Positions 57,160 to 64,000 of a DNA stretch of 64,000 bases are shown piece by piece. The stretch is taken from the NCBI RefSeq assembly GCF_021155775.2, contig NC_060237.1, positions 16,762,970 to 16,826,969 of the forward strand, written 5' to 3'. Origin of the DNA: Neodiprion pinetum (lineage: Eukaryota > Arthropoda > Insecta > Hymenoptera > Diprionidae). The translations under genes were made by a program, and so were the position numbers. The notes beneath the pieces were generated by a model. The model was not told the DNA's origin and made no database searches. It saw only the letters and a list, made by a program, of their open reading frames with translations. Every line of letters starts with the position of its first letter. Position 1 is the stretch's first letter.

Positions 57160-59322
57160 ATATTCGCAATATAACATAGTCATTTCATCATTCGTGTTTA
57201 CATCTTGTTGCGTATGTAAAAACGTGTTGAATTATCTACGCTTCGTATTGAAATGCTATTTATTAGGTTGACAAAGTTCAACAAAATACGATTAAATCCG
57301 ATAACAGGCAATTTGCTTCACGATTATCCGCTAAATAATAATTTCATTTTGTTCCCAGTCGAAGAGTTTATAAAAATTTGATTTTTTCAAACCCAATTTA
57401 GTAAACGCGAAGTAAAAATTGTTTATAAATTAATGTTTTGAAGCTTCCTGCGGTTATTATCGGTAATGTTAATGACGCTATGTTCAACCTTCAAAAGTTC
57501 AACCGGATTCCGTCAAATGCGCTGTAACTTGTTTACGAGCATTTCAAAGTTGTGTATATTATCAAAATCTTTGACATAATTTGTTCTCACGTAAACTGCA
57601 GTTGCTCAATTTTGTGAATAAACTGCGCTTTATTATAATACACATGCACACACATACACGCGCGCACGCGCGCGATATAATTCATGAATCCCAATCTTTT
57701 TATACAGCTTGGTTGAATTCGGACTTTTTTCGTCCGTGTAGATAATCTGATAAGCCGCGCATCGTTGCTCTCAGTACTCGCGTACAACCACCTACGAAGG
57801 GATGGAAGTCGATTGCGTTTCGCGTATAGGCATGCGGAAGCTGCCGTGTGCCGATGTACGGTATAAACTTCAACTTGATAATGGAAAGCAGCCGCGCACA
57901 AACCTAATGCCATTGAGTGGTAGCTAAATAATTGAATTTAGATCGAAGGGTTGTCTCCTCGCAGCAGCCCGCGGCACCCTGCTTTCTCAATTAATTTGTA
58001 GGGCTTCAAGGGGGCGCCCGCTACATTCGAACCTCAAACCCCTGCCGGGTCTCTATCCCTTGTAAGTCTTCGCTTCCGTTGGTTGGAAAAACAATCACTA
58101 ATTTCGATGCTGTGCTTGTTAAACCTGCGACGATTGTTCTACGTCAATCGAGTTCTCTGGCTCTTTATAGTATACGTTGATAAATTGCACTCACAATTGG
58201 TTGAATGAAGAAAGTGTATAAAAATTTGAAATTACTCTGATTCGGTCGTACTTGTTTCCTCCTCCCTGTTACATTCATGTTGTGCGATTCAAAAAAAGCA
58301 TTTTATTCAGAATCAGAATTTTCTTCAGACCCTTCTTTTCGCCTACTGTATAATATCATATTTTTATTTCGGAATAAATAAATTTCCATGATTCTTATAT
58401 TCATTGAACGGTTACATTAAAAACTTTCAATTCTCTATTAATTCAAGTACAACAACTTTTGGGAATGTGAATTTATTAGTTTACCTATTTATCTATTTTT
58501 AAATTTTCATTATTTTATTAACTGTTGTCTCATGTTTGTTTTACACACTTCCCAAATTTTTTTTTTTTTATACAGAACGTTTCATTAGCATTCAAAATTT
58601 ACACAAACATCTTACAAATTTCCTACCAATAGTCTGTTACATTTCTTTACGCCGCGTTAAACATGTGATTAATAATTTCAACCAATTATTTTTAATTTGA
58701 TACCATTAAAGCGTACTCATTATCACTGCTCTCCTTATCATTGTAAATGCGCAGAATTTAATTCCTTGTATATTACACGTATAACAGGCTCTGCAAAACA
58801 GTTGCAGTCGACAGGCGGTTGTTTATGCCAGTTTTTTTCTTTCTCGTACCTTGAGCGGTTATGTTAAGAGTCTCTTTGCTGCAGTATATACGCGAGGCTG
58901 AAGTACACCGGACCCTTTCACGGTGGCCGGTTAAGCTAGAACGTGACACTAACTGGTGTGATTTAAGTGAGACAAAGCACTGCAGCTGTAATCTAATCTC
59001 CAGGAAATCTTGCAATTCTTGACTCCGCTGGTTGCGTTCGGTCGCATATAAGAGCACGGCTATTCTAGATGCTTAATTAAAGACTGCAAAGCCGCTTGTC
59101 GGACAAATTTCAACTTGACTGCAAATATTTGTATTACTCTCTGACCGTTGCTTCAAAAACCTCACCGTGCACAACGATTTCACAGCCCTGTAATTTATTG
59201 GAATAAATTTTTCACATTACATTAAGATTTTCGCACGAGTTCAGAGATTTTGAAAACAATCATAGTTTATCGAACAAGTCTTGGTTTAAATTGATTTATC
59301 TGTCTTAAGGTTTCCGGCTATA
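57160..59322. other. No recognised gene; CA/CG microsatellite
   Basis: An alternating purine-pyrimidine stretch at about 57642-57676 (ACACATGCACACACATACAC then GCGCGCACGCGCGCG) is the only structured feature. It could adopt Z-DNA. Frames here are under 110 codons without domains. Confidence 0.4.
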
Positions 59323-59755
59323 AACTGAGAAAAATTTCATTTGTTATAGTAACTACAAAAATTCAGTAAAACAGGTATCGTTGAAAAAAAATTGTTTGAA
59401 TATCGTTGGAATTACGAAAAACGAGGTACGGGTAACCATTTTGCGCTATTGTCGATCTTTTTTTGGTAATTGCGACGCAAAATCAGTTGGTGCGGTTCAC
59501 CATACTTTTTTAGTTAAATAAGGCTTTAACGTCAATTTATTGTTGCACAAACATTAAATTTTCGCAACAGATACAAGAAAATATAGTAACAGCGATCGTA
59601 ATGAGAAAAAATAGTAACGGATACCAGACTTTCTGGTAACAGCTACAAAACTAATTTTCATTTTGTATCTAGAACTGTATTTTTCAATTGTGGTAAAAAA
59701 TGAAAATAGTTGAGGACTGAGCGGTAACCGGACCTAAAAAATTACTCGGAGTGTA
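59323..59755 (+). repeat. 430-bp dispersed element, copy 2
   Basis: Aligns with 32360-32790 over its whole length in direct orientation at high similarity, differing by scattered substitutions and short indels. Confidence 0.8.
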
Positions 59756-60879
59756 GAAACAAAAGACGTGTATGAGAAATGAACATTTTTGCCGAAGAGG
59801 GTACGTGAAACAGTAAAAAAAAAAGTGTACACTTGTATAAATTTAACTTTAAACGAAATTACAATAATGAACAAATCACTCCTATATTCGTCGCTTATCA
59901 CCCGATAACCATTGAACCACAGAATTACCTGTGTTTAGAAAAGTCTGAACCGTCTCACACAGCGTAACCGACTTTCTCCGTCTGACCGACGTATAATTGA
60001 CGTACGATTTTCAGGAAATAATTGATGCAGCATCTAACGCCTAAACGAACCTTTATTGTCACCATTTGTCGAATCGACCCTGACGAGCCGATCTTCTAGC
60101 TTCGTTTGATTTCCAATTAAGTATTCTGCGCGTAGATCGTTCTCCGAAACTGCGTACCTACGTCAGCACCGCAAGCTGTTTATCTTGTACGTCTGATCGC
60201 AATTCGTGACAACCGCATTGCGTCGGAGTAAGCGAGTAGATCGTTGGCTATGTTCACGTACGACGGAAAGACGTGGTACGATATTATCATACTCGCACAA
60301 TATACCCACTACAGTTGCGATTTCAGTTTCTTGTTTCTGTTATTGCGAATTATTGCACATATGTAAAATAACATTATGTTGCGCTTCTTGCTGTGTTATT
60401 ACACAGTCGTAGCAGCGCTCGGCAAGGTATGAAGAAAAGGAAAGAATAGAGGAAAAAAGAAACTGCTCTTATATGCATGTAGGTAACATATTTTCATTCC
60501 ACGCTGCCGCGGAGTGTAAACACGCGGTAGTATACATATTAAAAATAAAAGGGTTAAGTTCACGAGTCCGGCCATCGTGCAAGAAAATGTTTGCCCCGGG
60601 TAGCGTGTGAACCGGAGTTAGTTCCGCCTTGCCTAAACATACATTCATCGACAAGCTGTCGCCGCTGTTGCATTTACCGCAGTCTTTTACTGGACCGCTC
60701 TAGTTTTGGAGTTTCTTGCGCGAGCTTGAAAATTCATGAAACTCTTGACGGACTTCCAAATTCAAAATTTACCGTGCTATTAATATCCGATAGAAAATCG
60801 TTGCACACATACTCTGAAACAAAACGGGCGCACCAATTTTTGTCATGGAAATTAACGTTGCAATAACGATTCAAAGTAT
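59756..60879. other. No recognised gene
   Basis: Open frames of up to 91 codons with no recognisable domain and no clear repeats. Confidence 0.35.
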
Positions 60880-61155
60880 AAAATCTGCCGATTAGTTTAC
60901 TACATTTTTTCAGTTGACTAGGTCTTTAACGTCAATTTACACTGTTACACCAACATCAAATTATTGCAACAATTACAACGAAATATATACGTGTAGTTTA
61001 CAAAGTGACATAGTTATAGATTTTTCATTTACCGCCGCAAAACTGAATTTCATTTTCTACTCAAAACTATATTATTCGGTTATAGTAAGAAATGTAAATA
61101 CTTGATGATTCTGTGATTGCGAAATGATATTAAAAAAAATTCTCTCGGTGCATGT
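60880..61155 (+). repeat. 430-bp dispersed element, diverged partial copy 3
   Basis: Retains the order of landmarks of copies 1 and 2: TTTTTTCAGTTGACTAGGTC for TTTTTTAGTTAAATAAGGCT, TTTAACGTCAATTTA, AATTTCATTTTCTACTC, and an end AAATTCTCTCGGTG. Similarity is much lower and the first part is missing. Confidence 0.6.
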
Positions 61156-61800
61156 ACTCAATCGTCGAGACCGACGATATGTAGATATTGAATTCCTTGC
61201 AGTACAGAAAATGAAAAAACGACGCTAGTGGCGGCAATGTCGCATCAAGTTTTCCTATCCCGATTCCATTTTCTCCTTCGTATTCTTCTTCAGTTTTATA
61301 TGGCGGTGAACTTGGATTTGTTCGTATTCCGGTTGGATGTCGGGTGCCTCCCTCCTAGGTATTGATCCTGTTTGCACATCGCGGTGGTTTTAGTATTCCT
61401 CGCAGAAGTTTTACGAGACGTGCTTCGCATGCTTCAGGACTCTAATTGTAGATTCAAAGGATAATTCGGTTGGCTGAGGATCCCTAGGGATTTCAGCCCT
61501 ACCCATGGCTCTTTTCCCTTCCGCGCCGATCTTCCAGCCGCGCAGCCAGAGCCTAACGAAGTGAAAATTGGTGTAATTTTTTCCTTCCCCCGCCGATATC
61601 TGATTTCCTCATCGAGGCTACGGCCGACTTCGTAATCCATCTCTCGACACCGCCTTTCTCGTCTCCAATTTATCGATTTTCCAGATCGTAGCGCTTTAAC
61701 GCGGTGACGCACGTCCGCGCCATCTTCACAATGCGGCACTGAAAGGTGGAAGAAATTACGAGGCGATTTAGGGCGGCCTAGATTTTCTTACCTCTTGAAA
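61156..61800 (-). promoter_or_regulatory. CpG-rich block with possible minus-strand transcription start
   Basis: On the minus strand the block contains GAAGATGGCGCGGACG (ATG at 61723), giving a 17-codon frame (MARTCVTALKRYDLENR), and a donor-like CAAGAG/GTAAGA near 61786. The overlapping 101-codon minus frame (61434-61739) begins at GTG and is rich in Arg and Glu with no domain. Composition and AAGATGGCG context suggest a promoter or untranslated exon rather than a defined protein. Confidence 0.3.
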
Positions 61801-62395
61801 GCCTCTGCTAAATATTAAATTTAAAAATCTGCCGGGTAAAGTGTCCCGTTAATTTGCAATACCTCGCGAATTATATATATTGTATATTTACAATCCGAAT
61901 TCAACGCTTCGTGTCAAGACAATTTTATTCTTGGGCCAAAATCATGTTTTCGACTAAACGAAGGAAAACGTTTTCAGCTTATTTATCGTCAAGATATCAT
62001 TTTGCTAAAAATGTGGTCTCTCCACTCGGCTGATTTAATAGCCTGTGACTGCAAGAAATAAGAATTGAACGTGAAATTGCAGTTCGTTTGTGATTTTCAA
62101 GCGAACTAATAACGTTTGCTACGTCTTATCATTATCTCGTTGCAACGTTTTTTTTTCTAAAATGTTTGCAAGATTCTTCGACCAGAACATTAACTTTTTT
62201 TACTCATCTAATCTAAGGTAATAAATTATTTTCCATCATTGTTAGATTTTCTATATTTTTAGACAGAATTTGCCGGCAAAATGAGGATGCAGCTAAATGT
62301 TCTTTTTTGCAACTTCTAATTGTTCATATGCTTGTGTAGAATTTTCCCTATGCCTATAACGTGGCTAAGGTATTTTTATATGGAGGAGGATCGAT
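61801..62395. other. No recognised gene
   Basis: AT-rich with no supported feature. Confidence 0.4.
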
Positions 62396-62760
62396 TCTAC
62401 AGGGTAAATGTTCTGCAGAAAATTTTTCTACAGAATAGTTTTCTAGTTTCACTCATCCAACACAATACCTCTTCCCTACAACATACGCGTAAATTCAACA
62501 CAATTAATTTAAATTAAATTAAATCACAATGTACAAAATTGATGATTAAATGTATGAATATGTGTTGTGTCAAACACAATCTGTAGAAAAATATTGTTTA
62601 AGAAAAATTTATCTAGGAAAATATTCTGTAAGACAATTTTTCTGTAGAATAATTCATACAGGATGATTATTGATACAAGTCTCGAATTTCTTTCTGTAGA
62701 AAATATGCTGTAAAAAAATATTTCTGTAGAACCGATTTCTGTAGAATTGAACCGCATTGT
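62396..62760. repeat. Degenerate array of TTCTGTAGAA words
   Basis: Many irregular repeats of the near-palindromic TTCTGTAGAA (TTCTGCAGAA, TTCTACAGAA, TTTCTGTAGAATAATT, TTTCTGTAGAACC, TTTCTGTAGAATTG) with spacings of about 15-40 bp. It is reminiscent of, but not the same as, the 15-bp array at 17404. Confidence 0.65.
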
Positions 62761-64000
62761 TTTTATATAGAATCTACGCATAGGTATGGTATTGTTAAAA
62801 ATGAAGTCCAGCTAATTTTATGTGAACTAAGTTTTCACTTTTCTGATTACAGTGGACATAAAACATAAGCAGAGAAATCACGCGTAGGGTATAAGGATAA
62901 TTAGATCTAGATCACTACTACGCAATTTTTTATTGCGTCTGAGAAACATGTAGATGTAACCTTGTGCAGTTTTGTTAACAAATAAAAGTTGGTTGTGTTC
63001 CAAGTTTTTCTAAATTTTTTTATTTCGTCATTCATGTCTAGCGTCTCGTTGCTGTTTCTTTTTCATCATATTCTCAGTCGCCACATAGACTAAAAATATA
63101 AATACGTATTGCAGCATCACCGGCGAAGAATGCGCCAGCTAACGTAATAAAACAGTAACAGGATGCAACGATGTATTGAAATAGTCGAAAAAATATTTCG
63201 TTGCATAAACCAGCCGTTATATGCGTATCCTTGAAACATGATGAGAAACCAACTCATCATGAACAGAACCTATTCCAACAGATTTAGTCGAACGCTGTTG
63301 TTGATTTATTTTTCCAACTGATGCCGACAGAAGATCTTGCCTCTTTAATTCCACCCATGCACACGACGAAGAGACTGATTAAATTCTTTCGGAATTTCAT
63401 GTCAAGACATTATATGAGGATCCCACTGCTCTTGGATAAATAAGCGCAGGACTTTTTACTCCACGTATTAAGTGATGTTATACATGATGATCGGTTTTAA
63501 TCGCCCTAGGAAAATATTTCAGGAACGCAATCAGATACAAAAAATATTATACAAAACTTGTAGGGTTTCGAAAGGGAAAGGTGTTGCCAATATATGCCAA
63601 CTCGTGGATGCTCATATTCGACATAAAAATGTTGCGATGTATATTAATTTTAACAACGTACGTAATACGTATAACTCCACAAAATTAACTTTGAGGTGTT
63701 TGCAAGTGGGGAAAAAAATGTTTTAAAAAATGTTGACGATACTGCATCAACTTTAAGTACGAACGAAAAAGGTGCACATCAATAATACCAGCTTTGGTAC
63801 ATCTTTCACAGGGCATATAATATGTCTACTACATGATATCTTTCGTCCCTTGAAAAGTGAAGTGAATTTACGAGTCCCAACGATATCGCGATCGCATCGA
63901 CGAACAAGTGCACTGTTTGCATATAGAGTCGAGAATATGTATACATATCAGTGGAATGAACAGTGCCGATACCTCGGTTCCATATCTGTACGATGTTTAG
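62761..64000. other. No recognised gene
   Basis: AT-rich, with frames of up to 84 codons without domains. No repeat structure was seen up to the window end. Confidence 0.4.

Overview
This window looks like intergenic or intronic DNA from an arthropod, most likely an insect. It is AT-rich with many homopolymer runs, yet CpG dinucleotides are not visibly depleted. It has TATA boxes, spliceosomal introns, very sparse coding sequence and many DNA transposons. The undepleted CpG and these repeat types would fit a hymenopteran such as a sawfly or wasp, but that is inference. I see no bacterial operons, CRISPR arrays, rRNA or convincing tRNA genes. Most of the open frames are short, start at TTG or GTG, and show no family signature.

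Three DNA transposons with coding content stand out. (1) 7250-11299 is an apparently intact 4.05-kb element. It has 674-bp terminal inverted repeats (TIRs) without mismatches where compared, a 4-bp target duplication GTAT, a TATA box and one long frame for a 654-aa cysteine-rich DDD transposase-like protein. I cannot place it firmly; the 4-bp duplication makes Sola-type elements one candidate. Its reconstructed empty site is a 22-bp-arm hairpin, so it landed inside a palindrome. (2) 20208-23166 is a dead 2.96-kb pogo/CENP-B-like element with 255-bp TIRs. Its minus-strand gene has a frameshift, an amber stop, one recognisable 88-nt intron and a deletion that removed the middle of the catalytic domain. 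(3) 37956-39229 is a 1.27-kb pogo-type deletion derivative with TA duplications. It keeps the pipsqueak-type helix-turn-helix (HTH) start and the PHD-like end of the transposase but lacks the catalytic core.

The only good evidence for a host gene is at about 42.0-42.7 kb on the + strand. A CpG-rich promoter-like block is followed by an ATG exon for a signal peptide that ends in a phase-1 GTGAGT splice donor. No downstream exon was recognised, so the remaining 21 kb may largely be its first intron. CpG-rich blocks at 44.3-44.7 kb and 61.5-61.8 kb may mark other, minus-strand, transcription starts.

The rest is repeat-rich: several fold-back (long inverted repeat) elements (2633-2947, 3161-4235, 6069-6567, 11520-11956, 24852-25179, 54554-55024, 56330-57157), a three-copy miniature family around 43-47 kb, a 430-bp family at 32.4, 59.3 and 60.9 kb, a 15-bp x 9 tandem array at 17.4 kb, ATCGATTAATCGAT-type and AATTACAAATT-type low-complexity patches, and long poly-C tracts at 30.5-30.7 kb.
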